DNA of 64,000 nt from Nageia nagi (GCA_050084985.1 JBITNC010000001.1:210738001-210802000); one strand, 5' to 3'; counted from the stretch's first letter, positions 9,785 through 21,978 are shown. The notes: a model not told the origin generated them from the sequence alone. A program made the numbers and translations.

Positions 9785-11930
9785 ATTTTATTATGAAGGT
9801 ATACAAAACTTTACCAAAAGTTACATTTATCACATATAATAAATTTGAATATGGTGCATTGAAAGAAGAAACTTGCCATGGAGTACATGATACAAACAAA
9901 AACAAATGTAGAAGAGTCCAATTTGCTCCACATATGTCAAAAGGGACTCTTTCAATAATTGAAGCGTTACTATCAATTGGTGTTTTAGTTGATACAATAT
10001 GTAATGGGAAATTCATGAATGAATATTTTTTAACATATACCCTCACTTCAAGACACTTGCATAATAGGAAAATATGTTATGAATATATCTAATATATTGC
10101 AACGAGGTAAGGTATGGAAGCACATAAAATATACCATGAGTACCAATCTTTGGTATGAGGATGAGATGGATAAGTTTTTCATAAATGAGAGGATTACCAA
10201 TATAAATAATAAATTTTTTTTTAGTATTCAAATATAATGGATGTTGGAAAAGATGGAACCATTATCCCATAAAAATATAATTGAAATGGATTTAACTTTT
10301 AGTACAAATATGTATGATGTAATTATTTTCATACTTTGTAAATTTATCAATTTTATTTACATGGTTGAATTTTCTATATTTATTTTGACTGTAGTACCAA
10401 TTATACACATTGCATATCTTTGATTCCTAAGAAAGTGGTGTACCCATGGCATGGGTTGTCACATACCAAAATGGTGTTGATGATATATATGAGTGGTTAT
10501 AAATTTTATATGATCATTATAGACAACATCAACCAAATTGGAGGATGAATGCATTTTTGAGTGATGATGATGGTGCAAAAATTTAGGCCATCATGTTTAT
10601 TTCCTATATATTATTTAAAAATATGCAAAATTATTTGAAATAATATTGATGTGTTGTTAAAGAGTCTTATTTTCTAATTTTCATCTTAAACACTCATTTT
10701 TTATTATTGTATATATGTCAAATAGAGTGTTTAATTGTAGGTATTTTTGTGTGTGTGTGTGTCATGTGACATAGGCATGGTTAAAAAATATGTATAAGCA
10801 TGCATCAAGTAAAACTCTTGGGAGAGTTATGTTATCAAGGCTAGGTGAAATAATTACAAATGTAAGGATGATGTAGAAGTGAGTGTAGTTATATCTAATT
10901 TTTGCATTGATTTCCATAATAAGTCTTTTCTAAAATACTTTACTCAAATTTTGGTTGATAGTGATAGAAATTGTAAGTTCAATATAACATGTTTATGCTT
11001 ATTAACCTTTCAATTATTAAGTATTTATGATTTTGATTCTATTATTTTTTGTGTAGGTATGTGGGAAAAATTCTACATGAATTTTCCACATTCTAATCAA
11101 GAAATAAATTCTACTATAGATATATACCATTGTACACTAAAAGTAAATTTTTATGTGATAAGAAAAAAATTTGGTAGAAGAATGGATTTTTCAATTTACA
11201 TGTTTATTAGATTGGTTGAACCATATTTTAGAAATATGGATAAATTAAAGAAAATTGGATTTTGGAATAATTACAAGAAGGATAAGAGTCTAGAAAATTC
11301 ATGGGAGAAGTATCATATGATATAGGATTATCATTATGTCCCTCATGAAAATTTTGATAGTTCATATTGGGTGATGAGTTAAATAAATCCATCTAATCAT
11401 TATCTTATTACCCATCATGGTAAAGAGTTTTACTCATGATTGCTAGTGGATATTGCAAGGTAACACATGCAAGCATGCCTTGAAAATCTTAACCTTATTT
11501 CCTAAAATAATTTATTTTTATAGTAGTACAATGATACCTACACCTAATATAATTTATTTTACTAGCAACACAATGTTACCTTATGCAAATAGCTCTCAAA
11601 GTAAATAAAATTAGGTTCAACCTTCATATACATGGAAAGTTGAAATCTTTGATAATGAAATGTAAAGATACTCCTTGAAGAGGAATACGGATTGAGAGTA
11701 TTATTGATGATATATAGGATAGATTCAATAACTTTCCTTTCCCACTTGAATCTAATGCAACTATAAGGTATTTAAAAACAAAATATTTGGATTAATCCTT
11801 TATGTAAAACAAAGAAGATAGGGTCTCAATAGATGCTATTAGTCTATCAAAATGTTGATGCCCAAGAAAATGAAAAATATGACTTTCCAAGATTAAAAAA
11901 ATATGGTCAAATAAAATCAACATAAATTCA
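9785..11930 (+). pseudogene. MULE-type transposase gene with SWIM zinc finger, decayed
   Basis: A Mutator-like (MULE, DDE) transposase of the plant SWIM-finger kind. Pieces in order: an N-terminal conserved region (GTLSIIEALLSIGV, ~9940-9975); WYEDEMDKFF (~10152) and WMLEKMEPLSHKNIIEMDLT (~10239), around the first catalytic Asp; VPMAWVVTYQNGVDDIYEWL (~10442) and PNWRMNAFLSDDDGAKI, around the second Asp; CHVT*AWLKNMYKHASSKTL (~10765), the usual CxWHVxxAW block; MWEKFYMNFPHSNQE and TLKVNFYVIRKKFGRRMD (~11140); and a SWIM remnant (HHGKEFYS, then a degraded C-x-H, ~11410-11490). A canonical intron GTAAG...TGTAG fits 10973-11056, and another probably ends near 10738. A DRFNNFPFPLESNATIRYL tail follows at ~11720. 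In-frame stops make it non-functional. The DDE Glu is not placed with confidence. Confidence 0.8.
10973..11056 (+). other. Intron in the MULE gene
   Basis: An 84-bp GT-AG interval. It starts GTAAGTTC, ends in a T-rich TTTTTTGTGTAG, and joins ...ILVDSDRN to MWEKFYMNF in frame. It explains why the surrounding 148-residue open frame (10879-11325) is not a true exon throughout. Confidence 0.65.
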
Positions 11931-12849
11931 ACATAAATATGTATCTAGTAAGTGAATAAAAGTAATTATTTATGATAGAAATCAATTTTTATAAATGGTA
12001 ATGTGAATGCTAATTATGTTTTCTTGTAGATGACCTTGTAGAATCAAGATGTAGGTATTTATCATTTTTGAGCTTGCAACCTATAACTATTGATTTTGAG
12101 AGACTTAGAATGATGTTGGAAAGTCTCAATTTATGTTGGGGATACTCATATTGATGTTGGAAAAAATCAAAATGAATTATGAACATAGGATTTAAATTCA
12201 ATATTTTGTGGCTAATTTTTTTGTAGGAATTATAATATCACTTTAATGTGATTTATGTATGTAGCCTTCCATGGTACATATAATGTTATGAACAATATTT
12301 GTAATGATATTATTGAATTTTTTGAAATTTATTGTCATTTTTAAGAGGATCTAAAGTGTTTTTAAAAAATTAATTGATTGGTTTCATTCATTATATCTTT
12401 GAATGCGTACACTTGAAGTCATATTTAAATACTAAAATTGTATCTTCCAACATTTTTAACATGTTTGCATTCAATGATCAGGTTGTGAGTATAAATATTA
12501 TTTTTAAGTTATCTAATATATTTGTAAAATATAAGAAAATGAATCTCATTATTTTCCATTTTTTAAGTTAGAAAATATACAAATTCTTATATGTAATGGT
12601 GTTTTAGGTCTTATCCTGTTACCTCTCTCATTATGCAATTCATGTGAATTACTTATTAAATTTGCTATAGTTATTGAATGCATGCAATTCATATGAATAC
12701 CTACAATAGTTATTGAATACATGTAGTTCTTTATGTTAAGTTGAGTCTTTTTAATTATATCTACTACACTACCTTATTTAATACAATAATTAATAGTATG
12801 AATTATGGGATAAATTGGATCAATTGTTCTTCCTTTGATTTTTCTTAGT
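11931..12849. other. AT-rich spacer, nothing recognised
   Basis: No defensible coding or structural feature. It probably includes the 3' flank of the MULE copy. I did not find its terminal inverted repeats. Confidence 0.5.
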
Positions 12850-13388
12850 TCCATATGAATATATCCAACTATTGCCATTAATGAAAAAGATCTATCAAAT
12901 TTGAATCACTACCAAATAGAGTATGAGTAACTTTAAATGTGATATCAATTGATCTCCATTGTTTAGCAAATTGATCATTTGGATCATAACCTCTCCATGT
13001 AACTTCTTGAAATCCATAATAATCCATAAATTTAGTAGCATTCAAAAATGATGCATGGTTCTTATACTTTTCATAACCAATTTCTTATGATAACTTTTTA
13101 TAAAACTAATACTTTTGAAAATCATTTTCTACTTTAATCTTTATATCTTCATAATTTTGTCTAATTGCTTAATCAAATAGATTTTAAAGAGGATAAAAAT
13201 TAGGCATAAATTTAGGTTGCAACTTTCCTTTATATATTCTAACAAATATATTATCTTCTAAAATTACTACATCACCAACATTGTATTCTTATAGGAATTC
13301 TAAATAGTAATGGGAGATCCTAGGCATAGTAAGAGTGATTCTTGCATAAATTTCATTGATTACATTGTTATAGAACCATTTGTATGTA
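12850..13388 (-). pseudogene. Unrecognised gene, C-terminal half (split by the CACTA element)
   Basis: I do not recognise this protein. On the minus strand, reading through stops and shifts, it gives YKWFYNNVINEIYARITLTM (~13385), VGDVVILEDNIFVRI, GYEKYKNHASFLNATKFMDY (~13080), GFQEVTWRGYDPNDQFAKQW and SIDITFKVTHTLFGSDSN (~12910). The same order is seen in the copy at 30960-32345 (YKVFYENILNVFYDVITLTI, VGDIVIMEDDIFIRV, GYYTKGIFDAH). The N-terminal half is at 29446-30440, on the other side of the CACTA insertion. Two related copies with shared sequence imply a real former gene or element protein; function unknown. Confidence 0.6.
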
Positions 13389-13391
13389 CCA

Positions 13392-13421
13392 AACTAGACC
13401 AAAAAATGGATTTGGGGGAAG
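13392..13421 (+). repeat. Left terminal inverted repeat of the CACTA element
   Basis: AACTAGACCAAAAA matches the right end CACTAGACCAAAAA at 13 of 14 positions. Similarity then continues loosely (ATTTGGGGGAAG against CTTTTGGTAGAAG). The first base is mutated C to A. Confidence 0.78.
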
Positions 13422-13879
13422 GAAATTTGAGGTATTCTTGTTGTGATGATTTTTAACCACCTCAATTTTGTGTTTAAGTGGTAATTTTGTAAGATAGTTT
13501 TTATTTACCCCCAAAAATATTTTTTGGGCAATGAAAAACTACTCCTTAGTGAAAATGAGAATAAATAAATCAAGGCATGCATTGGGAGCTTATGCAAGTA
13601 CTTGGAATATTTTTTTCATTTTGAGTTTTTCAATTTGAAGTGTTGGAGGAGAGAGGGGCATTTTGTGTATTGGTTAGATGAGAGAGGAGAGGGGATTGTA
13701 GATGAGAGGAGACTTGGTGATAGTAGATGATATGAGGTGATATTAGGGGAGATGTATTGATAGGAGGTGCAAGTGGATATTTCAATCCATGACCTTGCAA
13801 TAGTCTTATATAGTTTATGACCTTGTATTATTTTGTATTTTGCATATATATATTTATGCTTTGTATTTTTTTGCATTTT

Positions 13880-14240
13880 TATACAAAACCTATGAATATT
13901 GCAATCATTATGTGTCATGAAACTATGTTTTCATCATGCTCTCATCCATTTTAGGGTTTATGCATATATTTTGGCAATGAAGTTCACATCTTTCTCAAGA
14001 TATCCTACTTGAACCATAACATTTGATTTATAAGCATAAAGTAGACACATACACAAACCTAATTCAGGGTTTATAGTTATTTTTCTAGTGAAGTTAAAAT
14101 CTCTATAGTATAACCTACATAAATGATAACATTTTATTTACATTGACCAAGTACACACATGCACATACCTATTTCAAGTTTTATGTGTATTTTTACAATG
14201 AAGTTCAAATCTCCTTTAAGATAGCCTACATGGTGAAGAA
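13880..14240 (+). repeat. Diverged ~115-bp tandem repeat, ~3 units
   Basis: Units share GGTTTATGYRTATTTT, CAATGAAGTTCAMATCTYYT, AGATARCCTACWT and ACATTTGATTTATAAGCA. The same units recur at about 23275-23420. A further related piece with AATAATTACATTCCAAGAAA is at 14640-14760, matching 23440-23510. Confidence 0.7.
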
Positions 14241-14984
14241 GGTCAATAATGCATGTATAATGATTAATCCTATAATTAAAAGATATGCACAAAATAAAAA
14301 AGTGTAGAGACTTTTAAGAAGATGAAATCATCAGGTGTAAAATTGGCTATATGATGAAATACTATACTTTAAGGAAGTGTTAAAAACTAGTCCAAAAATG
14401 GTAAGTTGGCAAAAAATATTATTGTAATACTTAAAAATTATTCAACCAAAAAATTAAATACTATGCTATCTAACTTCAACTATAAAGGTTATATGTATTT
14501 ACTCCAAGATAACCTATTCAAAATATCATGAATTAGATAAGTCATGGCTAGCTACATTTATAAGCTCTTAATAGATATATCATAGTTATGCTTTAGTATG
14601 GTTCATAATGTCACCACACACCCAACTTGGATACTTCAACAGGTCAAATATTTTAAGGGAATCCTCAATGTACCCATGAATTGAATATCCTGTAATAATT
14701 ACATTCCAAGAAACTATGTTTATATTATTTATATTATCAAACAATTCCTAGGGATCATTTTAAGAGCCCTTTTTTAAAACTAACTTGGAAAATTTTAGAT
14801 AAATTAGATTCATAGAAGAGGTAATTTTAAATTAAAAAAATGAAGGAAAATTTGAAGTTGGAGTAAAAAAACTATAAATTTTTTTAGAGAATTTTGAAAT
14901 TCATTTTTTTCATGGTAATAGCTAAATATACTAGAGACTACATGGATGTAGTGGTGGTAGTAAGTTGTTTCTAGGCAAAATTTG
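14241..14984. other. Subterminal CACTA region without a gene
   Basis: AT-rich. It holds one ~120-bp dispersed repeat unit at 14640-14760 and nothing else that I can support. Confidence 0.5.
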
Positions 14985-15100
14985 GCTACCATTGGATGGT
15001 AGCAGGCTAATTACTACTACCACATGGTAGTAAGCTACCATCATACAGTAGTAAGATTCCATCACATAGTAGCATACTACCATTGCATGCTCATAGAATG
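14985..15100 (+). repeat. 21-bp palindromic repeat array 1
   Basis: About five degenerate units such as GCTACCATTGGATGGTAGCAG and GCTACCATCATACAGTAGTAA. Most are 21 bp, with one longer. The core CATGGTAGCA and its complement make each unit a near-palindrome. Confidence 0.75.
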
Positions 15101-15516
15101 TCATCACTTATACTATTTTTGGACTATCAAATAATGGTACCACATGTGAATTACCTATATATAGGCAATAGATGACTCATTTTCTTGATTCTATAATTTT
15201 CTCCACCTATATAGAGCTATCTTTTTCTCCAAAATTCTTTCTCTAGCCTATAGTAGGATGCCATATGCTATACTTTTTCATTAAATAAGTTTTAATTGGT
15301 AGTTTTAGATTATTCTAACTTATCAGAGCTATCATTTTCTTTATTTCTACCTACAATATTTTACCTTCAACTATAACTTTTAATCTTTTTACCACTATGT
15401 TAAACTCTCCTATAAAATTCCATCCTTCATCATCCACCAACCATCAATTTTCATATAGAAATTTATCATGCCCTAGTATTTTATCTTTTTTTACCTCACA
15501 ATGTTACTCATAATGG

Positions 15517-16510
15517 GTGGACCAAACAAGGTTTAGAGGGCTTGTTTTTATGTCTCAATTTGAAATAGATTACAATTTATTAGACCATATTATGTCTATT
15601 TATGATGGAAATCAAGCAAGGTTTTATGTGGTTACAGAATCAAGAATTTTTTCCTTTAGTGTTTCTCCTATAGGCATAATTTGGTTGATTGATTTACTGT
15701 AGCATGGTGATGATGTATTCTAAGTTACATCTAAAGCTCTCTTGTATCTAGAAGACAAAACCTATTTAGAGGAAACTTACCACATTCAAATCAACTCTAT
15801 TGGTAAGTTATTTTTCAAATTTCATTTTAATTAATTTTGTCTATTAATGTATAATAAAAGTTAGTTTATTAATTACTTGCATCTTTTTTATACTAAATAT
15901 CAAAATAAAAAGTGAATAGTGTACAAAAATTTCTCACATAATTACTTCAAAGCAATCTATGAATTTTTAAGGTAGAACATATGATATTCCATTATGATCT
16001 ATAGTTTAGATCCTTTATTTGTTTAGTGGTCAAAAATTTGACTAGTGTTCGTATATTTTAGATAGAATTAAATATGATTTGTATTTTTCCATTTAGAATA
16101 ATAGTAGTTATATATCATGTACAAAATATATTTTGGCTTTTTATTATGAAGCTTTTCATAATATAATCAATACAGCTCCAATTTCAATAGCATTAGATTC
16201 ACAAATGATGGCTCTAAATTTACTAATAGAGAAAATTCAAGTATTTACAAATCATAGTTATTTATAATTTTAAGTTTACATGTTTGAATCTAAAATTTTA
16301 TTTAAAATTTTATAAATATTAACCAAATTATATTATTTTAGTGTCAAACAAAACAAACATCAAAGAAAAGGGAAGCAACACTTATAGGAGTTCATCCTAA
16401 AGGTGGTGGTGATAATAATTTTGTGAATACTTCTAGTTCGTTAATATTTAGAAGATCCTCTACTAGGAGGACAAGGAATGTATCACCTCCTCCTCTTGAT
16501 TAATGTTCAA
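15517..16510 (+). pseudogene. PMD-like or DUF1985-like N-terminal gene region in the CACTA element
   Basis: The open frame at 15517-15702 reads FRGLVFMSQFEIDYNLLDHI, then MSIYDGNQARFYVVTESRIF and SFSVSPIGIIWLI, followed after a stop by HGDDVF. This pattern (a conserved helix, a charged loop, then a [I/V]-x-[D/G]-[V/I]-x-x-[I/L]-x-GLP-x-x-G-like end) resembles plant mobile domain and DUF1985 proteins found in plant transposons. Downstream, in other frames, are VVIYHVQNIFWLFIMKLF and PISIALDSQMMALNLL (~16175), then a basic Ser-rich tail (SSTRRTRNVSPPPLD, ~16450). Introns probably separate these. Orientation and position fit the second gene of a CACTA element. The family assignment is tentative. 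Confidence 0.45.
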
Positions 16511-16650
16511 TTAATATAGGTATTTTTATTATAATTGATATTTTTTATTAAATTATTTATATTATTTAAACTTTTTAACATATTTTTATGGTTGTGGGAG
16601 AAGGAAATGTTGCTATTCCTAGGATAAGCTTACTTGAAGGGGCTTCAAAT

Positions 16651-16965
16651 TTTGAGGTTGGAGAAGAAGTCCCATTCATTTAAGGTCCAACATAAGGAGG
16701 TAAAATACTAAAATTATTATTTTTGTGTACCTATGTAATGTAATGGTGTTATCATATGATATGTCTATGCCATTGTATGGTAGCATTATGCCACTATGTA
16801 GTAGTATTGTGCTACTATGCAGTAGCATTTTGCTACCATGTGGTAGCATTATGAAATCATATGGTAACACCATTATATTACATAGGCATACAAAAATTAT
16901 AATTTTATAATTTTACCTCCTTTTGTTGGACCTTCAATGAATGGGACTTCTTGTCTAACCTCAAA
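16651..16965. repeat. 110-bp inverted repeat around a 21-bp array
   Basis: 16651-16760 is repeated in inverted orientation at 16856-16965. Both arms carry GAAGTCCCATTCATT, AAGGTCCAACA, AAGGAGGTAAAAT, CCTATGTAATRTAATGGTGT and ATCATATGRT. The ~95-bp centre is a 21-bp palindromic array, so the whole ~315 bp can fold as one long hairpin. The left arm overlaps a short coding-like stretch (EGASNFEVGEEVPFI). Confidence 0.85.
16749..16871 (+). repeat. 21-bp palindromic repeat array 2
   Basis: Units in register: ATGCCATTGTATGGTAGCAT, ATGCCACTATGTAGTAGTAT, GTGCTACTATGCAGTAGCAT and TTGCTACCATGTGGTAGCAT, each followed by one more T. It forms the centre of the 110-bp inverted repeat. A partial extra unit lies at 16972-16990. 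Confidence 0.85.
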
Positions 16966-17117
16966 ATAATAATGCCACTATATGGTAGCACTTTACAACC
17001 ATGCACATGCTCTATTTAAATCTTTGTAACATTTAGTTTAATTATATAAATAGATATTAAATATTTTCAACTTTTTGTTCAATTTATATTCAAGTTATCA
17101 TAGTTTCAAATCAATAA

Positions 17118-18480
17118 ATGGTATATTCACCTAATCCACTAATTCAAACTACATCCCCTACACCTTCATCAAGTAACTATTTTTGGATTTTGTTTTATCT
17201 AAATTTGTTATCCCATAGAAATGAATTTATATTTCATAATATAAATAATTTTGATATAGTTGGTAGGTCATGTTCTCAAAAACAAAGGTCACCCATGCCT
17301 CCACCAACTATTCTACATCCAATCTCCATAAGAAGAGTATAAAAATGCCTTAATTTATAACAAGCTACCCCTTTCATGAGCCATAAAATGGTAAAATTAT
17401 CAAGAATGTATTCTTTTCTTGAAGTTGATTTGGAGGATGTACAGAGTGTTGGTATTTTTAGTTTATGAAATATGCCTTTTGATGTAGATTATTTGGGGAT
17501 GGATACTAGTTCAAATCCTTAGTTGATCACCCATGATATTATTTAGATTCAAGTTAGTATTTCTCATCTGCAATAAATAAGTACTATAGTACCTTCACAA
17601 AATGTGGAGGAAACTATTGGTAAAATGGATGATGAACTCACATATTTTCTATTTAATGCACTTGTTTTAGATGATACTTTAGCATATTTGAATGTCATTT
17701 TCCTATATAACATCAATACTTTAAATACATGGGAAGTATGGGCCAAAGCATTGATAAAGAAAATTAATACCTATTATCACAATCATTCTCAATGTGATTA
17801 TTTGCATAAATTAGTTGAAAATAAACCTACTAAAATAGAATTTTTAAGGACTCAAGCACAAATGGGTTCAATTAATGTTCAATGTGCATATGATGATAAC
17901 ATTATGAATATTATATGCAACTATTTGAAAAATTTAAATGCAAAGTCCCAAGCTTATTATGACCTTTGGTTGAGAGATAAAAATTTGGTAGAGATTGCAA
18001 AAACCCAAAAGGAATAAGCTAAGATAACAATTTACTTTCTTAATTTTAATATTTACATATTTTTGTTTATGTTTTGAAAATATTTTCATATTTGTATTTA
18101 TGATTTTTATATTGTTATTTGATTATAGGTAAGGTGTGATAAATTGGCAAAAGATGTTTAAATGTTTAAGATTCATTTGAAAACTACCAAAAAAAAGTGT
18201 CACTGTGGTCATTCAAATGAAGGATGAAATGGCTCAATTGAAAAAAATGAATAATGCTTATATTCTAATAATCAAGGAGCATCAACTAGATTCAAATATC
18301 TTATGGAAAGAGAAAACTACTATAGATCCAAGTTTGCTTTCATAAGATAATACATCTACCTCAAATGTAAATATATTATGCAATCTTGTCAAAGCAGTTG
18401 ATCTTATTGGTCTTTCATTAGATGAGCCAAAGGTTTCAAGAGGAAAAGAAGTGGGAGAGGGATCTTAGATTGATTTGTTA
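17118..18480 (+). pseudogene. Second CACTA gene, partly open, function unknown
   Basis: Not recognised as a named family. 17118-17342 reads a Pro/Ser-rich stretch (PLIQTTSPTPSSSN, SPMPPPTILHP). 17604-18017 is an open frame of 137 residues (ending AKTQKE, then a stop), with TYFLFNALVLDDTLAYLNVI, TWEVWAKALIKKINTYYHNH, YLHKLVENKPTKIEFLRTQA and YLKNLNAKSQAYYDLWLRDK. The charged helical look suggests a coiled coil. After an AT-rich gap, 18190-18470 gives MKDEMAQLKKMNNAY and VKAVDLIGLSLDEPKVSRGK. It may be the 3' exons of the 15517 gene, in the position of a TnpA-like DNA-binding partner of the transposase. That role is inference. Stops between segments suggest decay or introns. Confidence 0.4.
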
Positions 18481-18499
18481 TTGTTAAGACTTTTCTACT

Positions 18500-18830
18500 A
18501 CTTTGATGGTTTCTATGGGACTACTTTGATGGCTATGTTATGTTTGAAATTTATGTTATAATTGAATTTTATGCAATGTTAGGTTATGGTTGAAATGTAT
18601 GTAATGGTTATGTTATGTTTGAAATTTATGTTATGGTTGAAATTTTATGTAATGTTACATTATAGTTGAAATTTATATAATGGTTGAAAGTTATGTTTAT
18701 GATTGAATGTTATGTAATGGTTGAAAGTTATTTTATATTATGGTTGAATGTTATGCTTGTTCAAATTTATGTTGATATAGAAATATGTTGAATGTTATAT
18801 TATGTTTGTTCAAATTTATATAGTTAATAT
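18500..18830 (+). repeat. Degenerate repeats of a GTTATGTTTGAAATTTATG word
   Basis: Words such as TTATGTTTGAAATTTATG and TTATGGTTGAATGTTATG recur about ten times with irregular spacing. Low complexity, no coding value. Confidence 0.7.
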
Positions 18831-18966
18831 GGAAATATTTAATTATAATTCAATAATAACATATAACATGTTTGTTAAAATACTTTATACAAAAATAACA
18901 TGTAACAAATAATTTAGATAAAAAAATACAAATATAATAACTAAATTTATAAGTAAATAATAAGAT

Positions 18967-18967
<1 letters not shown>

Positions 18968-19021
<54 letters not shown>
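18968..19021. repeat. AT microsatellite
   Basis: About 26 AT/TA dinucleotides with one phase change near 18999. Confidence 0.95.
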
Positions 19022-19022
<1 letters not shown>

Positions 19023-19599
19023 CTAACTAAAATTATAATTCAATAATAATATATAACAAATTTGATTAGCAAAGCAAAATTTTAATTCCCAAACTATAAG
19101 TATTTAAAATTTGAACCCTTCAGCTATATGTTTTACTCAAGTATTTCAAATTTGAACCCTTTGGAAACTTATTCTATTTGTTTTTGTTTTTGGTGTGTAC
19201 TTTTTTGTTGGAGCATTTTTTTCATAATTTTTTGTACCTCTCCTTTGTGTAGTAGAAAACCAAATATCCACTACCCTTTTTATCAAAAATAAAATCTAGA
19301 GCATAAAAGGAAACATATAATCTAATACATATATCCAAGTTTTTGTCCAATTTATTTCAAAGTTTAGATTTAATAAAAGATAAAGCATTTAATACCATTT
19401 TATCTTCAATAGAACCCAAAATCATTGTTTGAGACAATTCATATTAATCTAAAATACTCACTAACATTATCTTGAAGAATAGAGCTTTGATAAAGTTTTA
19501 CCCAAATACATTTACTAGCATCATTTTTTATTAATTTTGATAATAAAGAGTATTACTCAATCATAGCAAATTTAAAATGGTTGGTTTGTTTTGTCAACA

Positions 19600-21420
19600 A
19601 CTCTTTACTTAAATTACCATTAAGTTTTTATCCATTTATTTCTATAGTTTTACCAAAATATGTTCCAAGAATTACCATGTTTTTGTGAAATGAATCATGA
19701 ATTAACTATTTATCATTATCTGTATTACAAAATTTAGGGTTCACAACTACCATTGATTCAATTAAATCATATCATTGAAATCATTCATGAATTTTATCAG
19801 TTAATTTGTAAAAATATTTCCTAAATTAACACATGTTTGATAAATAAAATTATCAAAAAGAAGATGATTTACAAGTTCAACTTCATATTTTTCTCCAACC
19901 AAATCCTTTCACATATTTTGAATATGCAATGGTATCAACTTTCCTTTCACCTCTATACAAAGATGATCACTAATATTAAATTTCAAAAAAATATTTATAT
20001 TTTTAAGATTTATCAAAGTTTGCCATATTTGAAATAAAGTACCTTTAAAATTGTTTGCACCTATATAAAGCATATCCAAAGATAAAGATACCCATTTTGT
20101 CAAAGACATGAAATTAGATATATATATTGATCTTTCTTGAGCATGTTTTATTAAAGTATTGATTTCCTATAAAATTGGAAGAATTCCACATAATATCAGC
20201 AATATTTCAAAATATATTAAATGGAATAGTAAATATTTTTCTTTATCAATCACATTATGGTGTTCATACATATAACCAATTAAATATATATATTCAATCA
20301 AAACTCTATTTTTGAGTTCATACAATGAAATCCATATTATATTTTTATCTTTTAAAAGCTTATTTACATCATTTATTCCAATAGAAAAATTATTGAACTC
20401 TCTATATATTTTTGGGCTTCTTGCAATATATGCATGCAATTCATGAATAAGCTCTTCCACTTTTGATACACTTATAAAAGTGCTAACAATTCTACATGCA
20501 AGGTTCATTTTATGTACCATAAAATGAATAGGAATCATATAAGGAGCTATTGAAGTCTATAACCTAACATAAATACCATTTTGATTACCTTGTATTACTA
20601 ATGCACCATCTACTCCAACACATATAAATTTTGTAGCAATTTCATAATCATCCATTCCAACAAAATATTTTAAGTTAAAAATAGTTAACTTGTAAAGATT
20701 TTTTGCATTGTAATTTTTATCTATTTTATGAACATTCAATAGATTTGGTGTCCTAAAATTATTTTGAAAAGTGTATACATTCATACAAACCCATGAAGTA
20801 TTATCCACTGCTATAACTTCATCAAGTGAAAGTGAAATAAATTATGATTTTTTAGCTTTTTCTTTTAAATTCTCAATTTCAACCATCAACAAACATTTTT
20901 CCATTTCCTAAGAACTTATCTCTAACTAATATTTTTGTTATACATTCTATAATCCAACTCTTTGATGTAAACTTTTAAAATTTATAAAATTTGCAATAGG
21001 TCTACCATGGTTAAGAATATGAAAGATAGTACAAAATTGAGTAAATTTTGTTGACCTTTTTGCATCAATAATTTTTTCAAAATGTGTTTCTAGTGTTCCA
21101 CATTTCTTTTGTAGATATTGTTTTTCTTTTATATACCTCTCATATTCTATTTTATATCGTATGTGATTGCACTCATATTTAGTTTTATCCTTGTAACACT
21201 TAATTTTCTATCCATTCTCATCTATTTTTTTGTAATATAATTTACCATAATATTATTTTATTGTATCTATTTTTAGTTGCATTTAATGTTCTCTTTTTGT
21301 TGCCTAAAATTATATCATACATTTGCATCCAGTTGGATAATTTCCATCACCAAGATTAATTGGTTCAATGAACATATATTTTTCTACCCAATCGACCTAA
21401 AAAACTCTTCCAGTAGTCCA
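19600..21420 (-). pseudogene. hAT-superfamily transposase-like gene (ZNF862/DUF4371 type), decayed
   Basis: On the minus strand, in order: a zinc-finger-like N-terminal region (TGCKCMI, ~21330; then CNHIRYKIEYE, ~21160); LETHFEKIIDAKRSTKF and FCTIFHILNHGRPIANFINF (~21080-20990); AVDNTSWVCMNVYTFQNNFR (~20810); ATKFICVGVDGALVIQGNQN (~20640), the conserved CVGVDGA block; MVHKMNLACRIVSTFISVSK (~20520); NKLLKDKNIIWISLYELKNR (~20360), matching the usual KLLKD-x-x-T-RW block; and MSLTKWVSLSLDMLYIGANN (~20100) with KFNISDHLCIEVKGKLIPLH. This block series is typical of hAT-derived ZNF862-like proteins. It lies wholly inside the CACTA element and antisense to its genes, so it is either a nested insertion or captured sequence. 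I found no hAT termini. Stops and shifts make it a pseudogene. Confidence 0.7.
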
Positions 21421-21978
21421 TTTTGCACTTCATTTTCTTTTCAAATATCAATTATTATTTTTTTTGTAGATATATCTATAGATTTTTTATAGATTTATCC
21501 ATACATTTTTGTGAACTTTTATCTATACATGGGTTAGGATTATCATCATGTAAAGGTGTTTAATCTGTAGGGCACTCAATTACAAGTGGTTGTGCATTAA
21601 TTAGAACAAAAACATCATCAGGTGGTAAATGATTATTGGTGTTTTCTACATATTGAAAGCAAAAGTTTATTTTTCATTATCAAGTAGTACATCATTATAA
21701 TCACAATGTATTCTCAATATTTCAAAGCTAATAAATTTGGAATTTCAAGTCTTACATTAAAAATTACAACTAAGAAAAGTACTTGTATCAATTGGAGATG
21801 GTTTATGAGTTCCTTCATTTTCTAGTTTTCCATTAGCAAAATAAGGTAATATATCCTTTTTTCATTCCCTTTTACTATTATTATTAGAGTCCATAATATT
21901 TACAATTAACATTTGAATCAAAAAAATTAATATTGTACCAAATAGATGAAAATTATAAAGTTATTAAAAATTTTGTTG
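21421..21978. other. No gene recognised
   Basis: AT-rich stretch between the hAT-like gene and repeat array 3. Could hold the 5' flank of the hAT copy. Nothing else seen. Confidence 0.4.

Noticed and set aside
10879-11325. A 148-residue intact-looking protein
   Set aside because: It reads through an 84-bp GT-AG intron; only its ends are transposase coding.
13616-13918. 100-residue minus-strand frame near the CACTA left end
   Set aside because: Ser/Pro/Thr-rich from a GAGA-type purine run, no motif, and in the subterminal non-coding region.
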